Positions 34,994 through 46,679 of a stretch of DNA of 64,000 bases are shown one piece after another. The DNA is from Hamiltosporidium tvaerminnensis. Taxonomy: Eukaryota; Microsporidia; Dubosqiidae. The number at the start of each line of letters is the position of its first letter. Position 1 is the stretch's first letter. Location: positions 124,001 through 188,000 of the forward strand of contig CM061249.1 of the NCBI GenBank assembly GCA_022605425.2, read 5' to 3'. The translations under genes were made by a program, and so were the position numbers. The notes under the pieces were generated by a model. The model made no database searches. It was not told the DNA's origin and worked only from the letters and a program-made list of their open reading frames with translations.

Positions 34994-36360
34994 ATCATTA
35001 AATATAGTTAAATTTTCTTTTGTAGGAATACAAATTTATTCTACAACAAGATAAAAGTAATTTAAAATTATATAAGTGATAATATCCACTACAAGCTTCA
35101 GATCATTTGATCTTGAAATATATAGGTAAGTGACTCTATGGTAATATTTCATTAGATTACTTTACTCCAGATAAAATTTTTCTGAAGAAAACTTTATGGC
35201 AAATTTAAACCGAAAGTAGAAAAAGCAGATTATTTTTGCATAATCTAGTACAATGCAATGCAATAAAGATAGTAATTGTGAGATAAAACATTCGAAAAAA
35301 TAATCATTGTTTTTTTAAACTAAATGTATAGATGATACCGGATTCATACATTAAAGGGAAAAAATATCGAGCTTTAAATTTAATCATCTTTGATTTAGTG
35401 CTCAAGTTTTTAGTTCTCTTGCTCTAGCCTAATATTATTTTATACAAAATATATTTTTATGCTTAATAACATCTAGTTTGTTATATAATAAATCGAAAAT
35501 ATTTCGTGTCTCTCCATTTCGGATAAAAAAATATCAAAAGATTAAAATATTCGAATTTATTTATCCAATTAGGTTCCTTTTCTTAAGAATGAAGCAACCT
35601 TTCACAAAGTATCTAGATCTGTATAATTCAATTGGTTGCCGAAACCTTAAATTGAATTAAAGAAAAGAGGTAAAAACGAACTAATTAGTAGTAATAAATC
35701 TTATGGAATTGTTGGGTTACGCGTGCCATATTTAGATTGATTGGGCATAGAATTCCTTAACAATGTTTCATTTAAACATAAAGCAATCTTGTCTTATCTC
35801 TGAGCAAAAATCAACTATAACCAAATTACGTAAATAAAACTGTATTAATGCAAAGTATATATATTTAAATCATTAAAATCTCTATTTCCGCCTTAATTAT
35901 TAAATTTTAACATATATAATTAATGGTTGCTATAAAGGGATTTTTTTTAAATTTTTTTATCAGCAAAACTCGATGTTGAACTGAGAATGACAAAATAATA
36001 TGAAAAAAGCAATAAATTTACAATAACTCTGAAATTTCCCAGATCAGCCTTAATTTTTGCGCTTTTAGACTTAATTTATATACTTTGCTTATAGAAATAT
36101 TCGCTTTGTATCATCACTGCATTGATTAATCTTGATTCAGAGTTGTTTTTCATATAAAAGTCTTTATTCATCAAAAAGTATATAATTAAATTTCCTTGGT
36201 TCCTCGCTTACAGTTTTCAAAAAACTTATGTAGGTTTTCAAAATAACGAGCTTATTCTTCAAGGCTTGCAGACAACAAAAATTTGTGCTAAAAAGAACTT
36301 ATATTTAGAAAAATCTCGTTAAGTACACAATAATTGCCGGAATGCTGTTATGTTAGTTCT
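34994..36360. other. Gene-free stretch
   Basis: There is one 60-codon plus-strand frame (35478-35660) without start signals. No repeat or motif can be supported. Confidence 0.4.
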
Positions 36361-38460
36361 TTCGTATGAAGAAGAAATTATAAGAGCATCGGGTACTGCC
36401 AATAGCAATAAAAATTCAAAAAGATGGTAAACACTCATAAGAAATTCTAAGGAATACATTCGTTCTAGATACTTAAATTTATTGTAGACGCAAAAATTGT
36501 TCTTTTTCAGATAATCCGGAAAATATTTAGACGAAGCAAAATGTATTTCCTATTTAAAACATCAATAAGAATATTCTCGCAATACGTTCGAAAATTTAAT
36601 GCAATATGACATATATTAGAGAAGTTACAGAAAAAATATAATGTAAAAAAGTCGTTTTGAACCTAGACGTTGCTTCTGCTGCTCTGCTTTGAAAAAAGAT
36701 CTTTGCAAACTGCTTTTATAAAAGGCTATTAATAGGTAGGTATCATCATGATCAGGCTCTCCATATGATCAATATATTGTGATGATTAAAAGAATGCCGA
36801 TTCATGCATAAATATTTAGAATAAAACATCGCAGATCACTTACAGATGTTAAAGATTCTTCATTCTAATTTTTAGTAAGAACCTAAGAAATATTGATATA
36901 CCGAAGCTTTCTTATAGAAAAAGATCGTGGAATCTTAAAAGCAAGAAAAGCAAACAGCTAGGTGCATTTTTCTGCAATTAAAAAAGGTTTATCACGAAGC
37001 CTTATCTTCGTAATAAAAGAAAATCTTCATCCTACAAGAAAATGTAGATATCCTCAAAAAAAAGATTGATTATATGATATCTCTCTAGTTTTGACGAGGG
37101 ATCACACAATGCGTGAGTCCCAATAATATGTTAGAATAATCGACCTTTATTCGAATATCATTTCTCTGATTAAAGGGTGAAGAAAAACATTAAAAACGCT
37201 ATTAAACAGTCTGCCTGCAAAACACTTCAAATCCTTTTTCAAAGTAAATATCCTAGAAAACTCTTCCTTTATAGAAGTATCCCCTGATAGGTTCCATTGA
37301 TGTCTAGCCAAAACATATGAGTCGCTTTTTATGATATTAAGGCAGAGATGCTAAAGTCTTGTTAAGGATGAAGTATTATGTATTGTTTCGCAATTCAAAG
37401 AATTTATTCTAGACAACGTAAAAAATTTTGAAAGCAACATATTGATACGGAACCAGATTCAATTTGAGAAAAAAAGCTACCTCTGGATTCTAGATAACTT
37501 ACTTGAGGCACTAATCAACTCGGATTTTTTGAATGATAAAATCGAACAAACCATCTAAGTTTGAAAGTCCATGTTGTACAAAAGAAAGGAAAGGGGGCCG
37601 TTTGTTGAGATCAGGTTGTTTTTAAACAAATGAACGTCGCTCTTGTAACTATAGAAAATTTAAACAAATTCAAGATTAGATTATTGAATAAAATCTGAAA
37701 TAAAGTATAGCACAGTTGTGAAATTCTCTCGATAAACCATTAGAGCTCTAAAAAATATTGCTAAATAATATAGAGATAGCACTATCCATATGAAATTACA
37801 AACCCCTCTCGAAATTTCGCAGTAAATTTTCTGTCTAAAATCGCAGATCAAAGAAAAATACGGCGAATCACTTCGAAGTATATTTCTTAAGTTTTTAATG
37901 GTGGATTGGTTCTTGCATTTAATTTGGGTTTGTAGTGATCTCATTTGATTAGACCATCTATTTTTTAAAATAATAAATTAATAAATGTACTTTGATGATC
38001 AATATGTGTTATTTTCCTTTATTTTGTCAATATATCAGGCAATATGAATGGAACTTTGGAGAGAAAAAAATGTTCTTTATGCTCAAGAGGCTATAAGAAA
38101 TTCAAAAATATTCCAAAACCGTAAAATAACTTTATATGCTCTGCCTACAAAAATGTATAATTTGCGATGAAGAATTCGTTTCCAATTATATATCGTGAGT
38201 ATCGAGAACCAATTACAAGCAATAAACGAGTGTAAATATCTTATATGAAGGCATTGCAATAGCAGATGAGCTCATAGTATTCAGGCACTCAATAAACAGA
38301 ATTTTTTTTGTCGGAAAGTTTCTTAAGGCATCGGAAAAAGACACTTTTGAGAGAGAACGAATCAATCTAAAAATTTAGTGGTTTTTTGATCCGTATAATA
38401 AAGAATCCATTTGCATTATTTCCAAATCTTATGTTCTTTCATTTCCATGCGTTTAAATAA
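36361..38460 (+). pseudogene. Decayed coding region of unknown family
   Basis: This stretch is less AT-rich than the intergenic DNA and contains broken plus-strand frames with protein-like composition. The clearest runs 67 codons to a TAA at 37556-37558 (for example SYLWILDNLLEALINSDF). Another runs about 49 codons from 38229 to a TAG at 38376 (for example ILYEGIAIADELIVFRHS), followed after the stop by WFFDPYNKESICIISKSY. Between them lie Cys pairs (KCSLC near 38070, ICSAY near 38135) that may be a lost zinc-binding site. No family is recognised; it could be a host-type gene or a transposon gene. Confidence 0.45.
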
Positions 38461-38489
38461 TACGAAATTTTGGTTATTCAATTCAATAA

Positions 38490-39000
38490 AAAAAAGCATG
38501 TTTTATATTGATCCATGAAATCATGGTAGTTCTGGGTTTAACGTAGATAATCCTAAGCAAAATTTATTTGAATTTCTAAAATACTTACATTTTAAAGCTA
38601 AAATCTAGAAGTTTTGTAGAGATTTTAATTGAGAAGCTGATAGCCAAGGATTTTTTGACTTCGGTTTCCTTGGATAGATAACAGACTGATATCAGTCATA
38701 GGTTCTCTCAAAACTAGAAACATTCAAGGCTGTTATGCCCTTACAAATCAAACATACATCCGGTTAAGGTCTATTTTCAAGCTTACGCAGTAATTGCTTA
38801 GACCAAGCAAAACCAAGCCACATATATAACTTCCACTTATGCTTCTAGGGTTTTCGAATAATATTTTTTGTACCTACCAGCTGCAGCCTTATAGTCTAAA
38901 CTATCCGAACTAGAATTTCATGTTTACGAATTAATTCCATCAAACCATTGCCAAGCACAAAATTTTTAGTGTGTTCAGTACCGCGCCGTTGATGCTTAAG
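38490..39000 (-). mobile_element. Copy 5 of the repeat of about 740 bp, diverged and partly deleted
   Basis: It is recognised by GTAGTTCTGGGTTTAACGTAGAT at its left and ACCATTGCCAAGCACAAA near its right end, both matching the 34.2-kb copy. The middle is shortened and strongly mutated. It lies directly after the decayed coding region, so one may have inserted next to or into the other. Confidence 0.55.
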
Positions 39001-39667
39001 GCTATTTTAAGTAATTTTTATAATAATTTCAACAAAATAAAATCCTTAGTTAGATATTTGTAAAATAATATCATTTTATATTTTTACACTTAATTTTAAA
39101 AAATTATCGTACAATTTTTTGAGGGTAATCTTATTACTCAGATTAAAAAAACATTTTCGATCAATAATTTTACATAAATTTAATTGTTTAAATATCCATT
39201 TCATGTCTAAAACAAAGTTATGGTGTTATTCCCAATTTCAGAAACATTAACAAAAATATATTTTTATTGATTGATCAGAAAGATTACCTTTCTTTTGATC
39301 CATATTTACACAAAAAAATCTGAAATTCCCAATAATATTATTTTAGAAAATCTTAATATAAAATTTATGCAAAGATTCTGTGAAAATAATATTTAAATTG
39401 TTATTGCAAAGTAAAACAGTTTTGTATTTGATAAATGAGCTTAAATTTACCATTTCTTTTTTTCGATATAACTAATAAAATTTATAATTTGAGGTAAAGC
39501 TTTTTATTTTAAAATCATTAAGATTAAATTTATAAGATACTTAATTCTTAAAGCAAAGTTTTTCGATTGTAACAAACTAAAAATAAGATAGTGTTACCTG
39601 GAAAAATTTAATAAAAGCACATAAAATAATTTGAAACTAGATTTTAAATGGATAAAGAAGGCTTTTT
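39001..39667. other. AT-rich spacer
   Basis: Nothing supported is seen. Confidence 0.5.
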
Positions 39668-41269
39668 TTATTGTTTTATTTGTCTTGAATATGGTTCTCT
39701 CAAAGCCTTTAAATATTTTTCAGAACTTTCACTGTGATTGTGGCAATAATTTAGGACAAAATGAAAAAAATAATATGTATCCAATCGAAGTTCATGTAAA
39801 TCTTGTTCAACATTAGGACAATTTTCTGAAATAAGGGCCTTGAATCTCGTTATTAATGAATGATATTGTTCTCTCACAAATCTATGAGCAATATTTGTAT
39901 CCAAAAATTTTGATTTGGCGTCTTGGAATATACTAAAATAATATCTTATTATTTTTATCACAAAATATTTTTCTGACATAAGTTTTTCAAGTGCTAGAAA
40001 ATTTTCTGGGTTACACATATTCATATTTGTAAATTGATTGCTGGTTGTGTTCGATGGATTGAATAAACTGGCGATTTTTGTAATTTCCTCTGAATCAAAC
40101 TGAAATATAAGATCTGTTATGAACTCTATAGAAAAACTTCTCGTTGAATTAAATCTTGTAACGAATGAATTTCTACTGCGTAGATTAATCCCAATTTTCG
40201 TAATATTTAGTACCAGGAAAAAATTTTCGTTTAAATAAAATCCTAGATTAAAAATTTCAACAATAATTTCCATCATTATATTGGAATTATTCCGTAAAAT
40301 ACTATTTATATTTGTAAAAATTGAGTTTATTGTGTCTGCACCACGCCTTTCAAGAGCAATTTCTTTTTCTCTTTTAGTTAAAATTAGAATACTTTCTATA
40401 CTTTTCATTGCCATGAACATAAAAATGCCACATCTTTTTTTTAAAGGCATCGACTGTAATTTATCTTTAACGAAGTTTTTCAAAAATATAAGAAATGTAT
40501 TTCTGAGAAGCATTTCATTGCTCTTTGCAAATATATCTATGTTATTTAGTTCATTTACGAAAACTTCCCAAGTATTTCTACTAAAATTAAACCTGTTTTC
40601 ATTCAATCTATTTTCGATAATGAAAATATTTCTGATAAATTTTAGATAACTTTTTTTACTATTGATTTTAAATAGCTCATACAAAAGATAATTGTTATCT
40701 AAAAATATTTCGATTGCTGGTAAATTAGAATCTGAATCGCTCGTAAATAACAAAACTGCTTCAAAAGTTTTCTTAAGTTTTTTGTAACTTGATTGTGGAG
40801 TCATCGGTACATTTTCATTTTGTTGTAAATAGAAAAATGAATCAATAGTTGGATATACCTGTGAAGGTATAGGAGTAACTGGTAAATAAGGATTTTGAAT
40901 TTCGTTCTGAATCAATGTACTCCCGTGTGCGAATAAATAAGAATAATTATCAGATCCATATAAATCTACTGGATTTTGAACTATTAAATTGTGCGAAAAT
41001 ATCAATGACGGCTGTGGATATGATTGTGAGATATTGTAATGTTCATGTGAAATATAATAATATGAGCACGAGTTTTGCATTTGGCAGAAATAACAACCAC
41101 ATACCTGCAGAGTGATGTAACTATGATGCTGGTTTTGCAATGGGTGTTCTTGATCGAAACGTCTTAGTACATTTGTCGGATTAATGTTCGTTTGCAAGAT
41201 TCCCGGTCCAAAAATATACGAAAATATAACATGAATTAATATTTTACTGTACCATTTAGGATAAAACAT
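39668..41269 (-). CDS. Secreted protein of an unrecognised family (member S1)
   Basis: A 533-residue protein of unknown function. It has a hydrophobic N-terminus (residues about 9-24), probably a signal peptide. A region rich in Tyr, Gln, Pro, Asn and Ser follows to about residue 160. The helical domain (about 165-533) has conserved blocks shared with the gene at 47.9 kb: FLDNNYLLYELF (189-200), MAMKSIESILILT (286-298), FVTRFNSTRSFSIEFITDLI (369-388) and a C-terminal LHELRLDTYYFFHFVLNYCH (491-510). The Cys and two His in NYCHNH are kept in both intact members. A CCC triplet sits two bases before the ATG (41272-41274). Export and a role at the host interface are plausible but unproven. Confidence 0.85.
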   Translation of the reverse strand: MFYPKWYSKILIHVIFSYIFGPGILQTNINPTNVLRRFDQEHPLQNQHHSYITLQVCGCYFCQMQNSCSYYYISHEHYNISQSYPQPSLIFSHNLIVQNPVDLYGSDNYSYLFAHGSTLIQNEIQNPYLPVTPIPSQVYPTIDSFFYLQQNENVPMTPQSSYKKLKKTFEAVLLFTSDSDSNLPAIEIFLDNNYLLYELFKINSKKSYLKFIRNIFIIENRLNENRFNFSRNTWEVFVNELNNIDIFAKSNEMLLRNTFLIFLKNFVKDKLQSMPLKKRCGIFMFMAMKSIESILILTKREKEIALERRGADTINSIFTNINSILRNNSNIMMEIIVEIFNLGFYLNENFFLVLNITKIGINLRSRNSFVTRFNSTRSFSIEFITDLIFQFDSEEITKIASLFNPSNTTSNQFTNMNMCNPENFLALEKLMSEKYFVIKIIRYYFSIFQDAKSKFLDTNIAHRFVREQYHSLITRFKALISENCPNVEQDLHELRLDTYYFFHFVLNYCHNHSESSEKYLKALREPYSRQIKQ

Positions 41270-41271
41270 TT

Positions 41272-41274
41272 GGG
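41272..41274 (-). promoter_or_regulatory. CCC-type upstream signal of gene S1
   Basis: GGG on the plus strand, in the context CCCAAATG when read towards the gene. Confidence 0.4.
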
Positions 41275-41559
41275 ACTATTCTTGTTTTATTTTATATAAT
41301 TTTTATTTAAATAGCAAATATTATAATTTTAGTAATATAACAGCTTATTTTATTCAATTAATATGATTATGTTGTTTTTTTAAAAATATTTCACACTAAA
41401 GAATTCTATAATTTAAATTTAATCTTCTATATTTTTATTTGCTTTTTAAGGTATAAATTGTTTTAGAATATAAAGTATTTTTGGAAATTCTATATAAAAT
41501 ATTCTAAAAATAGAACAGGCTTGAACTAAAATATGTTGTTTTTATATTTTTATAAAAGA

Positions 41560-41800
41560 TGTACAGATTTGCACGAATCTAGGTCACAAACATTGTCTAT
41601 TCAACAATCGCGTATAATAGGAAATAGAAAAATACTTTAACGGCCTTTTCTCTGCTAAAATTAAATTTCTTAAAATATTATACTTCCTTTGAACCTATAA
41701 GCATATATACAAGCAACTGTAGTTAAAAAAACTGTTTCGGAATTCGTATTGATCTATGAAGACACTTGAGTTTGAATTTAATGTCTTATATGGTTGGATA
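41560..41800 (+). mobile_element. Short remnant of the R4-like LINE tail
   Basis: Around 41700-41790 the words GCATATATACAAG, GTAGTTAAAAAAACTGTTTCG, ATTGATCTATGAAGA and ACTTGAGTTTGAA follow each other. They correspond to GCATATATACAATCTATAGT, AGAAGACAGTCGAAACA, TTGATCGACGAAGA and ACTTGAGTTTGGA in the LINE at 25865-25940. The remnant is strongly decayed. Confidence 0.5.
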
Positions 41801-43340
41801 AAGAGAATCAGTTGTTATAAGAACAGCGCAAACACGCTTCCGATTAATACCGCTTTTATGACAATCATTTAGAAAATAATGATGTCAAACTGCGAGAAAT
41901 AAAAGTTTCTAGACTTTAATTTTAATGCCGGATCTAAATCTCTTAGATCTAAATATAATAAAAAATTTTGAATTCAGAAAGAAGAAATAAGAGTTATACT
42001 CGAGAAAAAAATGTCTTTAATCCGACTTTAAGTACATTTGCTGTTTAATAATAAGTCAAATACGGGTATTTCATTCCTAGTATTCAAAAAATTTGTTTTA
42101 TATATAATTTTATGTTTACACAATATTTTTGTCAAAAAACAATGCTTAATATATAATCTACACCAAATCAATAATTTTTATCGCAAAAAGAATCTGTATT
42201 TTCTGATATTATGCTTAAGAAACACGTGTTTTTTTATTAAGCATTACAACTTTCGCTATAGTGGAAATCGTTTTCGGAATACCACAAAATATTTATTTTA
42301 TCAACATAATTACTCTCTATTATGTTCTAATTCCAAGTTTTGAGTTGCCATGCTCTTCAATTACGCGCTTTATTGAATTAAAAGAGAAAAATTGTGAGCT
42401 GTGTCTTCTTAATATAAAAAATCAAATTCTTATCCTTAGTAACTCTTATACTCATTTTTCTGTTTTTTTCTAAAATTTATTTTTAAATAAATAAATATTT
42501 TTAGATTAAAAAACTGCTTCAATGTCAGTTTCGCGTTCTTTCATGATTAAGTTTTGATTTTTTTGGTTTTTTAAACAATACAGTTACAGATTTACAAGTT
42601 TATTTTGATACATATCTTAAATCTAGAAATACTATATTCATTGGAAATTCAAAATTACTTCTTCAAACCGACTTGAAAAAAGTAAGTGAAATTATTAATA
42701 TCATCATGACAATTTTTAATTTAATTTAATGCATATTACCAAAGAGTTTTTTTATCGCCATATTCATATTTAGGAGAATAATAGATCATGCTCATATTAT
42801 TCTCAATAGAATTTAAATAGGTACCTATCTTTTTAAAGAGATCTTTTATTTGCTTTGCAATTTAGTGATCTCATTTTCAAAATAAAAATATCGGATATTT
42901 TTAGATTTTATAGAAGTAAAAAAAGTATATTTTCTTTATTCTTATATATCTTTGTACCTTAAGCTGTTGTTTAAATTAATCTATGTAAAATGAATTAATA
43001 AATAATTTAATAGAAATAAATTAAATGTCTCGAATATATTTTGTACACCATTTGATTGTTTTCGAATAGGTTTAAATTAAATGTACAAAAAATGTCCCTT
43101 AAAAATCTAAAATAATAAAGTTTTAGCAAAAACTTATATTAAGCCTATATTTAATGTTCGATCATGTTTTTTACGGCTAATTGAGTATTTTTACTTCAAA
43201 TTATATCTTAAAATTCTTGTATCCTTTAATCTATAAGTTTCGTTTTTAAATCGAAAAATGAATTTTGATTTAATTAAAAATTTCTTATCTGATGATAATA
43301 ATTATAAGAAAACTCTTTAAACAAATTATTTATTTTGATC
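41801..43340. other. Gene-free AT-rich stretch
   Basis: Two overlapping frames at 42038-42343 and 42261-42473 are rich in Ile, Phe, Leu and Tyr, as expected from AT-rich chance translation. No start signal or motif is present. Confidence 0.4.
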
Positions 43341-45239
43341 ATGGATCTCGAATGGAAGAATGTAGATATAGAACTTATAAATAAAAATAAAAGCAGTTGT
43401 GATGAGTATGTACGTTGTATAACAAATGCAAATGGATTTTTAAAATCTGGTTCCATATGTGCCATTATAGGACCAATTGGAAGCGGTAAAACGACGTTAA
43501 TCAAAGCATTAGTAGGTATAATACCATCTGGTTCAAGAACAAATGGTGAAATATTTGTCAATGGTATGACGAGATATTATTACAATTGGCTTAGCTGCAT
43601 CGGTTATGTAGATGAAAATGATTATATTTATGAAAATTTGACAGTTTTGGAATTCTTAAGATATTCAGCATCGCTTAGACTAAAATATCAAGATGCTGAT
43701 TTATACGAAATAGATTCGATATCGGAAGATATTTTGAAGAAGCTGGGTATTTCGGATATATCAGATTCAAAGATTCATATTCTTTCACCTATTCAAAAAA
43801 GACTAATACTAATCGCCAATGAACTTGTTACTATACCAAGAATCTTATTTATTGATGATATACTAAAAGAAATGGATGATAATACAGCCTCTAATCTTTT
43901 TAATTATATGAAATATTTGTCGATTTATCATAATGTCACAGTTATCTTTACAATCGATCGGCCTACAAGCAAAATATTTGCTTTATCGAGCCATATAACC
44001 CTGCTTTCTGATTCCCATACTGTATATTTTGGAAAAACAAAAAAAGCAGAAAAATATTTCGAATATTACGGACTAAAAAAACCCGAATCAGCAACATTTC
44101 CTGAGTTTATTTCCGAAATTTTAGAGACAAAGAATAAATACTCTGAGATTAAGGCACATCAAAACAGTTTGAACAAAATTATAAATAATGTAAAAACCAA
44201 TCCAGTACCCGAAAAAATGTTGTTTAGCAATGAAAACGGTACTAAAATTTGTAAATCATTATCCTTATGGGATATTTCAATAATTGCAAATCGACAATGC
44301 AAAATGTATGTTACTTACAAAAAAACTTTTGTGTTTCTATTCTTGTTTGGGTTTATCTATTTAATTTTATTCAAATATATTTTTATATTTATGAATAAGG
44401 ACTATTTTGGTGATAAATTAATCAATATTTACAGTTTGGTTAAGAATTATGTTACTGATCAATCTGTTCATCGGTTTATAGATCTTATAAAAATTCATAG
44501 TTCTCAAATTTCAAAGATAATACAAAACAGTGTAGTTTTACAACCCATGGGTATATTGTTTGCTTTCCTATTGATTCCTTCTTCTAATATCTTTTATTTT
44601 GAACACCAAATGGTAAAGAAAGAGTCGGTAATGGCAACATATTCCATAGGCTCTTATTATATAGCAACATTTTTTTCTGAATTATTTTTCTATTTCCCAT
44701 ATTGTTTCGCCATTCAAATATTATCAGGTTTATTCTTCTCAAAAAAGTTAGGATGGGGATTTCATATCTTCCTCATTTTTGGTTTATATGCTTATCTTCC
44801 GGTTTTCCTATTTTTCGGATCTTTTATAAAAAGAACTGGAATACGTTATCTTATTATAAGTTTCCTCGCTTTATTTTGGATAACACCGCCTTTTATGTAC
44901 TCAATTTTACGAAATTTATATACTAAGAAACAAAATTTACTCGGATTGGTTTTTTTAGTTATCAGTGCACTTTTTCCACCGCTTCACTATAATGCTTTTT
45001 GTGTTGCGCTAGCATATAAAACAGATAGCTATAAATCAAGATTTTTGGAGAAAAATCCTAGTGTTAAAGAATTATCTGATCGTTTCGCAGAGTATTTATA
45101 TTCATATTTGTTTGATTCAATGAATATCTGGTATATAGTTCTGTTTTTTTTCATAACAAGCACTATTTATATATATTTTACAATATATGCGCTTAAAAAG
45201 CTATTGACACCCGAACATAGATTTAAACTATCGAAATAA
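43341..45239 (+). CDS. ABCG-type transporter paralogue with degenerate ATPase motifs
   Basis: This 632-residue protein aligns end to end with the transporter at 31.9 kb, from MDLEWKNVDIELINKNK to the shared C-terminus PEHRFKLSK. Walker A is intact (GPIGSGKT, 44-51), but the other nucleotide-binding motifs are not. The Q-loop Gln is Glu92. The signature SGGER is SPIQK (149-153). Walker B ends in Asp173 instead of the catalytic Glu, the D-loop SGLD is KEMD, and the H-loop His is Asp206. The frame and membrane segments are fully preserved, so selection still maintains it. It is likely a poor or dead ATPase acting as a partner subunit, or a protein with a new role. The start is the ATG at 43341, because the earlier in-frame TTG at 43335 is unlikely. 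No CCC triplet precedes it. Confidence 0.9.
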   Translation: MDLEWKNVDIELINKNKSSCDEYVRCITNANGFLKSGSICAIIGPIGSGKTTLIKALVGIIPSGSRTNGEIFVNGMTRYYYNWLSCIGYVDENDYIYENLTVLEFLRYSASLRLKYQDADLYEIDSISEDILKKLGISDISDSKIHILSPIQKRLILIANELVTIPRILFIDDILKEMDDNTASNLFNYMKYLSIYHNVTVIFTIDRPTSKIFALSSHITLLSDSHTVYFGKTKKAEKYFEYYGLKKPESATFPEFISEILETKNKYSEIKAHQNSLNKIINNVKTNPVPEKMLFSNENGTKICKSLSLWDISIIANRQCKMYVTYKKTFVFLFLFGFIYLILFKYIFIFMNKDYFGDKLINIYSLVKNYVTDQSVHRFIDLIKIHSSQISKIIQNSVVLQPMGILFAFLLIPSSNIFYFEHQMVKKESVMATYSIGSYYIATFFSELFFYFPYCFAIQILSGLFFSKKLGWGFHIFLIFGLYAYLPVFLFFGSFIKRTGIRYLIISFLALFWITPPFMYSILRNLYTKKQNLLGLVFLVISALFPPLHYNAFCVALAYKTDSYKSRFLEKNPSVKELSDRFAEYLYSYLFDSMNIWYIVLFFFITSTIYIYFTIYALKKLLTPEHRFKLSK

Positions 45240-46550
45240 ATCAAACAAACTGAAGAATAAAATAAAAGTACTTTTTTGTTTTTATTTTTGCAAAAAAATT
45301 TTAATTTTGCAGATGATAATATTTTATCTTTCAGAAAAAGCAGTTCTGTATATATAATTGTCTTGTTTAGAAATTTAGTAGATGGCTTTTTTTTGTTAAA
45401 ATTTATACTTTTTGCTAGGAAATCCGAATATTTAACTGTCGCTTAGATAGAAAAAAAACAGTATGTAGTGAAACAATAATAATGTATCTTTAAGGCCTTT
45501 GGCGCTTGTTTGATTATATTTCGGGTATATAGATACTATTTTCTATCAATAAAGCGGCAGAAGCCTTTTTTGAGGAATTGAAATTTTTGCAGTTAATATA
45601 TGACATTTTTTCTGGACTCATTTAACAGGATAATTTAGATATAAATTTGATTTAGATATCTTTATATGGGGCTGGAAGCTAAAAATTTATTTAGTTCATG
45701 TGAGGTTTAGTCTCGATGTCTACCATGGCCGTGTATATAATTTGTTGGATTTCGACTAATATTATAGTTTCTATTAAAATTATAAATATCTGGATAGGAT
45801 TCGATTTTGCCTATCGAAATACACCTTATTATCCGAGCCACAATTTTTTTATTGTCAAATTGAGAATTTAATTTTTTAATTCCAATTATATTTATTCACT
45901 ACATCTTTTATCTATAAATAGCGTTTTTGTTCTGAAGAAAAAAACATTCGAACAGCTTATAATATCTATAAATTTGCCCAACTAAACATACTAAATTACT
46001 TAGCAAGTTCATTTAAATATAATAGATTGTAATGATTGTTTAATAAAATTAAATTTGTTATAGATAAATCCATGATCTAGGAAAAATTTTATTATTTAAT
46101 AAATCACATATAAATTTGATTGATTAAGTTAAACAGTGTCTTTTGGTTTTTTACCTAGAAAATATTTCAAATCTGCTTTTATAATATATATTGAGTTCTG
46201 GATTATAATACATTACTACAATGAATTTTTTTAAACAATAAGATAAAATAATTATAAATTTTAAGGAACTTTTTAATATATGAGATGGTCATATAAACGT
46301 TTCGAGGGTATTTTTTCGATCCTAAAGTTAATAAAAATATATGCGCGAATGAGAAACTTCAACGTCCAAGGAACATAACTCATGTTAAGATTTATTAATG
46401 TAAGAAACATATTTCTATTTAGAAAATTTAAAGAAAAAAAGTTTAATTTATGGTACTTTTACAAATTGCATTTTTGTATTAAAATATCAAATTCTTTAAA
46501 TCACAATCGGCCAATAACTATATAATTTACTGTCTATAGGCATTTTTAAC
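45240..46550. other. Gene-free stretch with a slightly GC-richer part at about 45480-45850
   Basis: The GC-richer part has short frames on both strands but nothing that can be named. It may be an old remnant. Confidence 0.35.
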
Positions 46551-46679
46551 ATATTTTTATCAAAACTCAGAGATTTACTCAAATAAATAACAATTTTTGT
46601 ATTATTTAATATCTTAATAATCTTATATACTATTAATTGTTATTTATTTGAGTAAATCCCTGAGTTTTGATAAAAATAT
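46551..46679. repeat. Near-perfect 45-bp inverted repeat with a 39-base loop
   Basis: The left arm is 46551-46595 and the right arm is 46635-46679. They are complementary over 45 bases with one mismatch. The core of the left arm is ACTCAGAGATTTACTC; the right arm has AGTAAATCCCTGAGT. The separating 39 bases are pure AT-type sequence. Such a long conserved stem is not expected by chance even in AT-rich DNA, because the stem carries several G and C positions. It could be a small foldback element or a very recent inverted duplication. No target-site duplication is obvious. Confidence 0.9.

Noticed and set aside
40281-40649. 122-codon plus-strand frame inside S1
   Set aside because: It is antisense to a conserved coding domain, and the paralogue does not keep it as a meaningful protein.
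42038-42473. Two overlapping frames of 101 and 70 codons
   Set aside because: Their composition is what random AT-rich DNA gives (Ile, Phe, Leu, Tyr, Asn), they overlap each other, and there is no start signal or motif.
43335-43340. TTG at 43335 as the start of the second ABC gene
   Set aside because: An ATG follows two codons later, and its position aligns with the paralogue's start.
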